Part shown: positions 43,203 to 51,319 of the stretch, in pieces | Position numbering within the stretch: position 1 is the stretch's first letter | Layout: the number at the start of each line of letters is the position of its first letter | Source of the DNA: JBBRVW01 sp038246545 | GTDB lineage: Bacteria; Actinomycetota; Actinomycetes; JACCUZ01 | Assembly: GCA_038246545.1 (NCBI GenBank) | Contig: JBBRVW010000021.1 | Coordinates: 10,093-74,092 of the forward strand | Direction: 5' to 3' | Length of the DNA stretch: 64,000 nt | The notes under the pieces: generated by a model | Told to the model about the DNA's origin: nothing | The model's input: only the letters and a program-made list of their open reading frames with translations | Databases searched by the model: none | Made by a program: the position numbers and the translations under genes

Positions 43203-44408
43203 TCAGCAGGCCGTGAGCGGTGGCACGGGCACGCACCCGCTCACCGGCGGCAGCAGCGAGGAGCTCGGCAGCGGGGCGGCGCTCGTCACGGTGCCCACCG
43301 GGTCGGTCACCAGCGGGCGGCCGGTCGGCACCGGCACCGGCACCGACACCGTGGGCAGTGGCGTGGCCGCGGACGCAGTGCCGGCCGACCCACCGAGGAC
43401 CCCGCCCCCGCCCGTCGGGCCGGCCTTGCCGCCGGTGGTCGCGGTGCCACCCGAGCCGGTGACCGCCCCGACGACGTCCTCGACGGCGCCGCCCGCCCCG
43501 CCCGCGTCACCGGGCCGCCCCGAGGTGGATCCGGCGGCCGGACCCGCTCCGCCCGTCGCGGCAACCTCGGGGACGCCCGTGGTGGAGCTGTCGGTCACGG
43601 AGCCGGACGCAGCGCCCGTCGAGGCCGCCTCGACGCTGCGGCCGAGCACCGACACGACCCGCTGGTCGAGCGCGGCCAGCTGCGCGGAGAGGGCCCGGAC
43701 CTGGTCCCGGAGGGAGGGGTCGAGCAGTGCGAGCAGGTCGTCGAGCCGGTCCCGTCGCTCGGCGGCGAACCGGCCCAGCAGCTGCATCGGCTCCTCGTTG
43801 CCCGTCTCGCGGTAGGCCCGGGTCAGGTCCTCGGCCGCCGCGGTCAGGGCGGTGTCCATGTCGGTGAGCGCCCCGGACAGCCGGGTCCGCGTCTCGGGGG
43901 AGCTGCTGTCCGCGCCGGCAGCCAGGGCCTCGGCCTCGCCCAGCCGGGCGTCGGCCTGCTCGAGCAGCTCGCGTCCGCGCCCGACGTCGCCCCGGGCGAG
44001 GGCGAGCTGCACGTTCTCGATCTGCCGCTTCAGGCCGTACAGCGAGTCGCCGGGGAGCGCCCGGGTGCTCGCGGCTGCGGCGCCGACGCCCGCGACCATG
44101 GCGGTCACGGCCACGGCCGCCACCGCTTGCTTCACGCGATGACCGGCGCTGCGGCGGGAGGTCACGGGGCCTGCCGGGACGACCGCGCGTTGCTGCTGCG
44201 CGCGGGTTGCGGCCTCGGTGAGCAGCTGGGCACGCAGGGCGGTCCGGAAGTCGTCCCGGGGGCGCAGGGCGGGGGCGGTGAGCGAGCCGGCGAGGGCCAC
44301 CAGCGGCGCGAGCTCGACGGCGGCCTCCCGCGTGCCGGCCCGGCCGCCCTCGAGCAGGGCGTGCAGGTCGTCGGCCTGCCGCCGCCGCGCCGTCATGATC
44401 ACGCTCAT
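43203..44408 (-). CDS. DUF5667 membrane protein, candidate RsbN-like anti-sigma factor
   Basis: 401 residues. The N-terminal cytoplasmic part of about 95 residues (TARRRQADDLHALLEGGRAGTREAAVELAPLVALAGSL, then PRDDFRTALRAQLLTEA) has the look of an anti-sigma domain. One membrane helix follows (VKQAVAAVAVTAMVAGVGAAAA, about 96-117). The DUF5667 block is PGDSLYGLKRQIENVQLALARGDVGRGRELLEQADARLGEAEAL, and the outer tail is Gly/Pro/Ser/Thr-rich and ends in VSGCVPVPPLTAC. It sits directly downstream of a BldN-type sigma gene, the place of rsbN in Streptomyces. The anti-sigma role is inferred from position and layout. Confidence 0.78.
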   Translation of the reverse strand: MSVIMTARRRQADDLHALLEGGRAGTREAAVELAPLVALAGSLTAPALRPRDDFRTALRAQLLTEAATRAQQQRAVVPAGPVTSRRSAGHRVKQAVAAVAVTAMVAGVGAAAASTRALPGDSLYGLKRQIENVQLALARGDVGRGRELLEQADARLGEAEALAAGADSSSPETRTRLSGALTDMDTALTAAAEDLTRAYRETGNEEPMQLLGRFAAERRDRLDDLLALLDPSLRDQVRALSAQLAALDQRVVSVLGRSVEAASTGAASGSVTDSSTTGVPEVAATGGAGPAAGSTSGRPGDAGGAGGAVEDVVGAVTGSGGTATTGGKAGPTGGGGVLGGSAGTASAATPLPTVSVPVPVPTGRPLVTDPVGTVTSAAPLPSSSLLPPVSGCVPVPPLTAC

Positions 44409-44508
44409 CTGCCACCCCCGGTCCCGTCGTCGCGCCGGTCGCTCGTCGTGCGGCGACTGATCTGACAACGACCGCCCGTGGCGGCGGTTACGGGTCCGGT
44501 GGCGGTGA

Positions 44509-45282
44509 TCATCGGGCCGCCTCCGGGAGCAGCCTCGCCAGCGCCCGCACGGCCCGCAGCTGCAGCTGCTTGACGGCACCCTCGGTGCGCGACATCACCC
44601 CAGCCGTCTCCGCCATGCTCAGCCCCTGGAGGAAGCGGAGCACGATGCACTCCTGCTGCTCCGGCTTCAGCCGCTTCACCGCATCCATCAGGGTGGCGTT
44701 CTGGAGCCGGTCGAGCACCTCCTGCTCGATGCCGTCGTCGGCGCGGTCGGCATCGAGCATGTCCGCCGTCGTGACCTCGAGCTTGAAGCGGCTGGACTTC
44801 ACGTGATCGGTGACCAGGTTGCGGGCGATGGTCGTGAACCACGCGCCGATGTCCTTGCCGGTGTAGGTGAACGTGTCGATCCGTCGCAGCGCGCGCAGGA
44901 ACGTCTCGGACGTGAGGTCCTCGGCCAGGGCGTGCGAGCCGACCCGGTAGTAGAGGTAGCGGTAGATCTGGTCGACGTAGGCGTCGTAGACCATGCCGAA
45001 CGCCTCGGCGTCGCCCTGCTGGGCCAGCACCACCAGGCCGGCGATGCGGGACCGCTCGGGGTCGTCGGCGTCTCGGCCGGGGCCGCCGCCCACCGGGCTG
45101 CCCGGCAGCGTGCCGGCGCCGGCGGCCATCGCCAGCCCGAGCGCGCCCGGCCCGTCTGCGGTGGCGGCGAGCCGGACGAGAGCCCGCAGCCCGGCGAGGC
45201 CGGCGGCGAGGGGCGGCAGCGGCACGACGCACCCCTCTCCGCGGGCGTGGACCGACAGGACGGAGGGCAGATACCCGAGCAT
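44509..45282 (-). CDS. ECF-like RNA polymerase sigma factor, BldN type
   Basis: 257 residues. Region 2 is AFGMVYDAYVDQIYRYLYYRVGSHALAEDLTSETFLRALRRI, then GAWFTTIARNLVTDHVKSSRFKLEVTT. Region 4 is LKPEQQECIVLRFLQGLSMAETAGVMSRTEGAVKQLQLRAVRALARLLPEAAR. These blocks are close to Streptomyces BldN, and an N-terminal extension of about 80 hydrophobic and glycine-rich residues also recalls BldN, where the extension is removed by proteolysis. ATG 45282 is used. The downstream DUF5667 membrane protein probably holds it inactive. Targets here cannot be read from sequence; BldN controls development and cell-surface proteins in Streptomyces. Confidence 0.9.
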   Translation of the reverse strand: MLGYLPSVLSVHARGEGCVVPLPPLAAGLAGLRALVRLAATADGPGALGLAMAAGAGTLPGSPVGGGPGRDADDPERSRIAGLVVLAQQGDAEAFGMVYDAYVDQIYRYLYYRVGSHALAEDLTSETFLRALRRIDTFTYTGKDIGAWFTTIARNLVTDHVKSSRFKLEVTTADMLDADRADDGIEQEVLDRLQNATLMDAVKRLKPEQQECIVLRFLQGLSMAETAGVMSRTEGAVKQLQLRAVRALARLLPEAAR

Positions 45283-45371
45283 CCGGTGTGACGAACGTCT
45301 CGGTGGGCTACCCGACGGTAACCGGGCCGGGCGATCCCGGCCAATCCCCCCGGACCGCCCACAACGGCGGG

Positions 45372-46235
45372 TCAGCGACGGCGGCGAGCGGTGGCGGCGG
45401 CCGCCGCACCGGCGAGCGCCCCTATCGCGGCCGCGGCCGGGACGCCGACCTTCACGGCCTTGCGGCCGGTGCGGTAGTCGCGGACCCGCCAGGCGTGCTC
45501 CCGGGCGTGCGCCCGGAGCTTCGCGTCCGGGTTGATCGCGCACGGGTGGCCGACCAGTGACAGCAGCGGGATGTCGTTGGCCGAGTCGGAGTACGCCGAG
45601 CAGGCGCTGAGGTCGAGCCCCTCCCGCTCGGCCAGCGCCGTCACCGCCTCGGCCTTCGCCGCACTGTGCAGGATCTCGCCGACCAGTCTGCCGGTGTAGA
45701 CGCCGTCCTCGGTCTCGGCGACGGTGCCGAGGGCGCCGGTGAGGCCGAGCCGCTTCGCGATCACCGTCGCGACCTCGACCGGGGTGGCCGTGACCAGCCA
45801 GACCCGCTGGCCGGCGCCGAGGTGCATCTGGGCCAGGGCCCGGGTGCCCGGCCACACCTTGGTGGCCATCACCTCGTCGAAGACCTCCTCGCCGATGGTG
45901 GTCAGCTCGGCGACGGTGTGCCCGGCTGCGAACGACAGCGCCGTCTCGCGGGCCTCGTGGACGTCATCGAGCTGTTCGCGACCGACCACCCGGAACTTCG
46001 CCTGCTGCCAGGCGAAGCGGCCGATGTCGCGCGCGGTGAAGAAGTCGCGCCGGTAGAGGCCACGTGCCAGGTGGAAGATCGAGGCGCCCTGCATGACGGT
46101 GTTGTCGACGTCGAAGAAGGCGGCGGCGTGCACGTCGGGTTGCACCTCGCGGGCCGCCTCGACCTCGGCCGCGGCGGCGGAGGCCCGACCGGCGGCAACG
46201 GCGTCCGGGTCGTGCTCGCTGCGCTGCGCCGACAT
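45372..46235 (-). CDS. HAD-IB family phosphatase (SerB1-like)
   Basis: 287 residues. Motif I is FFDVDNTVMQGAS with the Asp nucleophile pair DxD, motif II lies in WLVTATPVEV, and motif III is YSDSANDIPLL. This is the layout of HAD-IB phosphoserine-phosphatase-like enzymes such as M. tuberculosis Rv0505c (SerB1), which holds the same genomic position. A polar N-terminal tail of about 35 residues precedes the domain, and the last 20 residues form a hydrophobic Ala-rich segment that may touch the membrane. Serine synthesis is one possibility; other phosphate esters are equally possible. It is divergent from the acyl-CoA ligase, with 36 bases between starts. Confidence 0.87.
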   Translation of the reverse strand: MSAQRSEHDPDAVAAGRASAAAAEVEAAREVQPDVHAAAFFDVDNTVMQGASIFHLARGLYRRDFFTARDIGRFAWQQAKFRVVGREQLDDVHEARETALSFAAGHTVAELTTIGEEVFDEVMATKVWPGTRALAQMHLGAGQRVWLVTATPVEVATVIAKRLGLTGALGTVAETEDGVYTGRLVGEILHSAAKAEAVTALAEREGLDLSACSAYSDSANDIPLLSLVGHPCAINPDAKLRAHAREHAWRVRDYRTGRKAVKVGVPAAAAIGALAGAAAAATARRRR

Positions 46236-46271
46236 GGCCCGAGCCTAGGGGTGTTGTGCGAAACTGCGCCG

Positions 46272-47798
46272 GTGGTCGGCACCGAGCGCGCCAACGTCGC
46301 GGACCTCGTCCGTGCCGCCGCGGCCCGACGCCCCAACGGCACCGCCCTGGTCCACGTACCCACCGCCGGCGACCGCACGACGACCACCTGGGCCGCGCTG
46401 GACGCCGACGTCGAGGCCACTGCCGCCGGCCTGCGCTCCGAGCTCGGCCTGCACACCGGCGAGCGGGTCGCCCTCGCGCTCGGGTCGACGCCGGCCTTCG
46501 TCACCGCCTACTTCGGGGCGCTGCGCGCCGGGCTGGTCGCGGTCCCGCTGAACACCGGCTACACGGCGCCGGAGGTCTCGCAGCTGGTGCACGACGCCGA
46601 CGCGCACGTGGTCCTCTGCGACGACGCCACGCTCACCGTGGTCGAGGAGGCCGTGGCCGGCACGCACCGCGCCCTGGTCGACCCGGCCGGGCTGGACTCG
46701 GTCACCGCCGCGGGGCGCGGCCACGCCGCCGACACCGACGGTCGCAGTGGCGAGGACGTCGCGGTCCTCATGTTCACGTCGGGTACCAGCGGACGGCCAC
46801 GCGCCGCGATGCTCAGCCATCGCGCGCTGCTCGCCAACCTCGACCAGTGCCGCCGGCTGGAGCCGGCGCCGATGACCGAGGACGATGTGGTCCTGCTCGT
46901 GCTGCCGCTCTTCCACATCTACGGGCTCAACACCGGACTCGGCATGGTCGCCGCCACGGCGGCCACCGGCGTCCTGGTCGAGCGGTTCGACCCCGTCGCG
47001 ACCGCGGAGCTGGTGCGGACCGAGCAGGTCACGAACGTCCCCGGCGCCCCACCGATGTACGTCGGCTGGTCGGCAGCCGAGCAGCTGGACGCCCTGCGGG
47101 GCGTGCGCCTGATGGCGTCCGGGGCGTCGCCGTTGCCCGCGGCCGTGCTGGAGCAGGTGCTGACGGGCGTCGGCCGCCCCGTGCACGAGGGCTACGGCCT
47201 CACCGAGACCGCCCCTGTCGTGTCGAGCACCCTCGCCTCGGACGTCGTGAAGGCCGGCTCGATCGGCCGTCCGGTGCCCGGCGTCGAGGTCCGGCTCGTC
47301 GACGAGGACGGTAACGACGTCGGTGACGGCGATCCCGGCGAGGTCCTCGTCCGCGGTGCCAACCTGTTCTCCGGCTACTGGCCGGACGGCTCCGGCGGGC
47401 CGAGGGACGACGGCTGGTGGGCCACCGGCGACGTCGCGTATCACGACGACGACGGCGACCTCTTCCTGGTCGACCGCCGCACGGAGCTGGTGCTGGTGAG
47501 CGGCTTCAACGTCTACCCGCGTGAGGTCGAGGACGCCCTCGCCGGGCACCCCGACGTGGCCGAGGTCGCGGTCATCGCGGTGCCGCACCCGTACACCGGT
47601 GAGGCGGTCAAGGCGTTCGTCGTGCCCCGGGCGGGATCCTCGCTCACGGCCGACGACGTCACCAGGCACGCCGCCACCCGGCTGGCACGCTTCAAGCGGC
47701 CGACCATCGTGACCCTGGTGCCGGAGCTGCCGCACTCGGCCACCGGCAAGGTCGCCAAGGCCCGGCTCCGGGCCCGCGAGGTCGAGGAGCTCGGGTGA
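46272..47798 (+). CDS. AMP-dependent acyl-CoA ligase with altered P-loop
   Basis: 508 residues from GTG 46272. Landmarks are MFTSGTSGRPRAAMLSH (the P-loop), YGLTETAPV, DDGWWATGDVAYHDDDGDLFLVDRRTELVLVSGFNVYPREVEDAL, and the C-terminal lysine in SATGKVAKARL. In the P-loop the usual PKG is PRA, so the flexible-loop Lys is replaced by Arg. The catalytic C-terminal Lys is kept, so activity is plausible. The following glutaredoxin gene overlaps its stop by four bases. It sits where the conserved heme block begins. Confidence 0.88.
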   Translation: MVGTERANVADLVRAAAARRPNGTALVHVPTAGDRTTTTWAALDADVEATAAGLRSELGLHTGERVALALGSTPAFVTAYFGALRAGLVAVPLNTGYTAPEVSQLVHDADAHVVLCDDATLTVVEEAVAGTHRALVDPAGLDSVTAAGRGHAADTDGRSGEDVAVLMFTSGTSGRPRAAMLSHRALLANLDQCRRLEPAPMTEDDVVLLVLPLFHIYGLNTGLGMVAATAATGVLVERFDPVATAELVRTEQVTNVPGAPPMYVGWSAAEQLDALRGVRLMASGASPLPAAVLEQVLTGVGRPVHEGYGLTETAPVVSSTLASDVVKAGSIGRPVPGVEVRLVDEDGNDVGDGDPGEVLVRGANLFSGYWPDGSGGPRDDGWWATGDVAYHDDDGDLFLVDRRTELVLVSGFNVYPREVEDALAGHPDVAEVAVIAVPHPYTGEAVKAFVVPRAGSSLTADDVTRHAATRLARFKRPTIVTLVPELPHSATGKVAKARLRAREVEELG

Positions 47799-48058
47799 GC
47801 GCCACGCCGGCGGCCGCCGGCCCGGTCCGGGTCACCCTCATCGGCAAGCCCGGCTGCCACCTCTGCGACGAGGCGCGCGACGTGGTCGCCCGGGTGACGG
47901 CCGAGCTGGGGGAGCGGTTCGAGGAGCTGAGCATCCTCGACCACCCAGACCTCCAGGAGAGGTACTGGGAGCAGATCCCGGTGACCCTGGTGGACGGTGA
48001 GCAGCACGACTTCTGGCGGGTGTCCGCCGACCGCCTGCGCGCGGCCCTCACCCGCTGA
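47795..48058 (+). CDS. Glutaredoxin-like (DUF836) protein
   Basis: 87 residues from GTG 47795 (GTGA overlap with the ligase stop). A thioredoxin fold with active site GCHLC (GKPGCHLCDEARDVV) and the cis-proline segment QIPVTLVDG. Its orthologue in M. tuberculosis (Rv0508) also lies just before hemA. A thiol-disulfide role is likely; a link with the heme genes is suggested only by position. Confidence 0.87.
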   Translation: MSATPAAAGPVRVTLIGKPGCHLCDEARDVVARVTAELGERFEELSILDHPDLQERYWEQIPVTLVDGEQHDFWRVSADRLRAALTR

Positions 48059-48082
48059 GCCTCATCACCCAGCCTCCCCGGA

Positions 48083-48167
48083 GTTGATCACGCTCACGTG
48101 ATCAACAAGGACTTTGCGAGGCTTGCAGGCCGCGGTTGGTACGGAATGACCACGCTTGCGTGATCAT
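48083..48167. repeat. Two similar hairpins between glutaredoxin and rex
   Basis: GTTGATCACG-CTCA-CGTGATCAAC (48083-48106) is a perfect 10-bp hairpin. ATGACCACG-CTTG-CGTGATCAT (48146-48167) is a 9-bp version with one mismatch. The cores TGA(T/C)CACG and CGTGATCA are shared and the two lie about 60 bases apart. The first could end the glutaredoxin transcript; the second lies 33 bases before the rex -35 box and could be an additional protein-binding site. Confidence 0.6.
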
Positions 48168-48200
48168 CTCGGGCCCCGTAGGTGACGCTCGTCACTCACT

Positions 48201-48229
48201 TTGTGCTCTCGTTCACAAGCGCTTAGCCT
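48201..48229 (+). promoter_or_regulatory. rex promoter with Rex-type operator
   Basis: TTGTGCTCTCGTTCACAA (48201-48218) matches the Rex operator TTGTGAA-N4-TTCACAA at all but the two A positions of the left half. It covers the -35 hexamer TTGTGC (48201-48206) and most of the 17-base spacer to a -10 hexamer TAGCCT (48224-48229). Transcription would begin near 48236, about 60 bases before rex. This is the arrangement for negative autoregulation: when NADH is high, Rex leaves and the rex-hem operon is expressed. Confidence 0.78.
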
Positions 48230-48294
48230 GGCGGGCGCCGGTGGCAGCACGTCGAGGCGGTCCCGCCCAGCACGCCGCCGGCGGATGGAGTCCC

Positions 48295-49035
48295 GTGACC
48301 AGCCCTGATGTGCACGCGCACCGCCCCGGTGGCGGTCGCCCGGTGCGCGACGGGCAGCGGCGCACCGGCCGGCAGGGCATCCCCGAGGCCACCGTCGCCC
48401 GGCTCCCGATCTACCTGCGTGCGCTCGGGACCCTCGGCGACGAGGGTGTCTCGACCGTGAGCTCCGAGGCGCTGGCCGCGGCCGCCGGGGTCAACTCGGC
48501 CAAGCTCCGCAAGGACCTGTCCTACCTGGGGTCCTACGGCACCCGGGGCGTCGGCTACGACGTCGACTACCTCGTCTACCAGGTGTCCCGCGAGCTCGGC
48601 CTGACCCAGGACTGGCCGGTCGTCATCGTCGGTCTCGGGCACCTCGGGCACGCCCTCGCCAACTACGGCGGCTTCACCACGCGGGGCTTCGCTATCCGCG
48701 CCCTCGTCGACAACGACCCGGCCGTCGTCGGCACCGAGGTCGGCGGCCTCGTGGTCCAGCCGCTCGACCGCCTCGAGCAGGTCGTCGAGACCCTCGGGGT
48801 GGCCATCGGAGTGATCACCACACCGGCCGCGGTCGCGCAGGACGTCTGCGACCGCCTGGTCGCCGCCGGCGTCGGCAGCGTCCTGAACTTCGCACCCAGC
48901 GTGCTCGTCGTCCCCGAGCACGTCGAGGTGCGCAAGGTCGACATGTCCATCGAGCTGCAGATCCTTGCCTTCCACGAGCAGCGCAAGGTCTCGTCCGACC
49001 TCACGCCCGACCTGGCGAAGGTGGTGGGGAAGTGA
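48295..49035 (+). CDS. rex: Redox-sensing transcriptional repressor Rex
   Basis: 246 residues from GTG 48295, with GGAG seven bases upstream. After a polar N-terminus comes the winged helix (VSTVSSEALAAAAGVNSAKLRKDLSYLGSYGTRGVGYDV, about residues 45-83) and then the NAD(H)-binding Rossmann fold with VVIVGLGHLGHALANYGGF. The C-terminal domain-swap helix is present (SIELQILAFHEQRK). Rex senses the NADH/NAD+ ratio and represses respiratory and heme genes. It is the first gene of the heme operon (GTGA overlap with hemA), and its own promoter bears a Rex-type site. Confidence 0.95.
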   Translation: MTSPDVHAHRPGGGRPVRDGQRRTGRQGIPEATVARLPIYLRALGTLGDEGVSTVSSEALAAAAGVNSAKLRKDLSYLGSYGTRGVGYDVDYLVYQVSRELGLTQDWPVVIVGLGHLGHALANYGGFTTRGFAIRALVDNDPAVVGTEVGGLVVQPLDRLEQVVETLGVAIGVITTPAAVAQDVCDRLVAAGVGSVLNFAPSVLVVPEHVEVRKVDMSIELQILAFHEQRKVSSDLTPDLAKVVGK

Positions 49036-50363
49036 GCACCCTGGTGATCGGCCTGTCCCACCGCACCGCCCCGGTCGAGCTGCTGGAGCGGGTCGTCCTG
49101 GGCCCGGACGCCGTCGTCAAGCTGCTCGACGACGTCTTCGTCAGTGACCACGCCACCGAGGCTGTCGTGCTCTCGACCTGCAACCGGGTCGAGGTCTACG
49201 CCGAGGTCGACAAGTTCCACGGCGGTCTCGCGCAGGTCTCCGAGCTGCTTGCCCGCCGGGCCGGGGTCGACCTCGACGACCTGACGCCGCACCTCTACGT
49301 CCACTACGAGGACCGGGCCGTCGCCCACCTGTTCTCCGTCGCCTGCGGCCTCGACTCGATGGTCGTCGGTGAGAGCCAGGTCCTCGGCCAGGTGCGCGCC
49401 GCGCTGCGCACCGCGCAGGACGCCGGCAGCCTCGGCAGCCAGCTCGGTGCTCTCGTCCAGCAGGCCCTGCGGGTCGGCAAGCGGGCGCGTACCGACACCG
49501 GCATCGACCGCGCCGGCCGGTCCCTCGTCACGGCCGGTCTCGAGGAGGCGGTCAAGGTCCTGGGCCCGCTCGACGGGCTCTCCGCGGTGGTCGTCGGGGC
49601 CGGCTCCATGAGCGCACTCGCCGCCACCGTCGTGTCGCAGGCCGGTGCCGGCCGCGTCGTCGTCAGCAACCGCACCTTCGAGCACGCCGAGCGTCTGGCC
49701 GAGTCGGTCGGCGGTGAGGCCCGGCCCCTCTCCGAGCTGCCCGACGCGGTCGCCGCGGCCGACCTCGTCGTGTCCTGCACCGGCGCCGTCGGGCACGTGC
49801 TCGACGCCGAGCTGCTCGGCGCCGTCGCCGGCCGGCGAGTCGCTGAGGGTCGCCCGCTCGTCGTCCTCGACCTCGCGCTGCCCCGCGACGTCGACCCGGC
49901 CGCCCACCACCTCGACGGCGTCACCGTCGTCGACCTCGAGACGCTCGCCGCAGTGCTCGTCACGAGCGAGCACGCCGCCGACGTCGACGCCACCCGCGGG
50001 ATCGTGGCCGAGGAGGTCGCGGCGTTCCTCGGCTGGCAGCGCGCGGTCAGCGTGGCGCCCACCGTGGTGGCGCTGCGCGCGATGGCCGACGGCGTCGTGC
50101 GGTCCGAGCTGGTCCGGCTCGCGGGCCGGCTCCCCGACCTCGACCCGAGGGCGCGGGCCGAGTTCGAGCTGACCGTCTCCCGGGTCGTCGACAAGCTGCT
50201 GCACGCGCCGACGGTGCGGGTGAAGCAGCTCGCCGAGGAGCCTGGCGGCCAGGCCTACGCGGACGCGCTCACCCGGCTGTTCGACCTCGACCCCAAGGCC
50301 GTCGAGGCCATGACGACCGTCGACATCGGCGACGGCCCCGCGACCGATGGAGCCACGCCATGA
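49032..50363 (+). CDS. hemA: Glutamyl-tRNA reductase
   Basis: 443 residues. Reduces glutamyl-tRNA(Glu) to glutamate-1-semialdehyde with NADPH, the first step of C5 tetrapyrrole synthesis. The catalytic Cys50 is in LSTCNRVE. SQVLGQVRAALRTAQ and the NADPH-binding VVVGAGSMSALAA are intact. The C-terminal dimerisation helices (VVALRAMADGVVRSEL, then FELTVSRVVDKLLHAPTVRVKQLA) are present. GTG 49032 overlaps the rex stop by four bases. Confidence 0.97.
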   Translation: MSTLVIGLSHRTAPVELLERVVLGPDAVVKLLDDVFVSDHATEAVVLSTCNRVEVYAEVDKFHGGLAQVSELLARRAGVDLDDLTPHLYVHYEDRAVAHLFSVACGLDSMVVGESQVLGQVRAALRTAQDAGSLGSQLGALVQQALRVGKRARTDTGIDRAGRSLVTAGLEEAVKVLGPLDGLSAVVVGAGSMSALAATVVSQAGAGRVVVSNRTFEHAERLAESVGGEARPLSELPDAVAAADLVVSCTGAVGHVLDAELLGAVAGRRVAEGRPLVVLDLALPRDVDPAAHHLDGVTVVDLETLAAVLVTSEHAADVDATRGIVAEEVAAFLGWQRAVSVAPTVVALRAMADGVVRSELVRLAGRLPDLDPRARAEFELTVSRVVDKLLHAPTVRVKQLAEEPGGQAYADALTRLFDLDPKAVEAMTTVDIGDGPATDGATP

Positions 50364-51319
50364 GCGCCGGCACGACCCCGCTGCGGCTCGGCACCCGCCG
50401 CAGCGCGCTCGCGACAGCGCAGTCGCAGCAGGTCGCTGCCGAGCTCACCGCCCGCACCGGCCGGGCCGTCGAGCTGGTGCCGGTGACGACGTACGGCGAC
50501 ACCTCCCGCGCGGCGCTGTCGCAGATCGGCGGCACCGGTGTCTTCGTCTCCGCGCTGCGCGACGCGCTGCTCGCCGGCGACGTCGACCTGGCTGTGCACT
50601 CGCTCAAGGACCTGCCGACCGCCGCGCCCGAGGGCATCGCGCTGGCCGCCGTACCACCGCGCGAGGACCCGCGCGACGTCCTGGTCGCCCGTGACGGGCT
50701 CACGCTCGGCGAGCTGCCGACCGGCTCCCGGGTAGGCACCGGCTCGCCCAGGCGGGCCGCCCAGCTGCGCGCGCTCGGCCTCGGTCTCGAGGTCGTCGAC
50801 GTCCGCGGCAACGTCGACACGCGAATCGGGCTGGTGGCCGACGGGACCGTCGACGCCGTGGTACTCGCGCGAGCCGGGCTGGCCCGCCTCGACCGGCTCG
50901 GCGAGGTCACCGAGACCCTCGATCCGATCCAGATGCTGCCCGCCCCTGGCCAGGGCGCTTTGGCGATCGAGTGCCTTATGCCGCACGATGCCGTGACCAG
51001 CACGACGTTCGACCTGCTCGGAACCCTCGACGACGCCGTGACCCGGCTGGTCGTGGATGCCGAGCGAACACTGCTCGCCACTCTGGAAGCCGGCTGCTCG
51101 GCCCCTGTCGGGGCCTACGGCGAAGCCGCCGAACCAGAGCCCGGTGAGCAGACCCCCGAGCTGTACCTGCGTGCCGTCGTCAGTGCCGTCGACGGGTCCA
51201 CGCAGGTCCGCCTGTCCGCCACCGGACCTCTCGACGAGGCCTCACGGATCGGTCGCGACCTCGCGACCGAGCTGCTCGCCGAAGGTGCGGCTGATCTCAT
51301 GTGGGAGCGCGTCCAGTGA
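50360..51319 (+). CDS. hemC: Hydroxymethylbilane synthase (porphobilinogen deaminase)
   Basis: 319 residues. Polymerises four porphobilinogens into hydroxymethylbilane. The N-terminal RLGTRRSALATAQSQQVAAEL, the VHSLKDLPT motif, GTGSPRRAAQLRA, and the dipyrromethane-cofactor Cys246 in EAGCSAPVGAYG are all present. The start ATG overlaps hemA by four bases. Its C-terminus overlaps the start of the hemD-type gene by four bases. Confidence 0.97.
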   Translation: MSAGTTPLRLGTRRSALATAQSQQVAAELTARTGRAVELVPVTTYGDTSRAALSQIGGTGVFVSALRDALLAGDVDLAVHSLKDLPTAAPEGIALAAVPPREDPRDVLVARDGLTLGELPTGSRVGTGSPRRAAQLRALGLGLEVVDVRGNVDTRIGLVADGTVDAVVLARAGLARLDRLGEVTETLDPIQMLPAPGQGALAIECLMPHDAVTSTTFDLLGTLDDAVTRLVVDAERTLLATLEAGCSAPVGAYGEAAEPEPGEQTPELYLRAVVSAVDGSTQVRLSATGPLDEASRIGRDLATELLAEGAADLMWERVQ

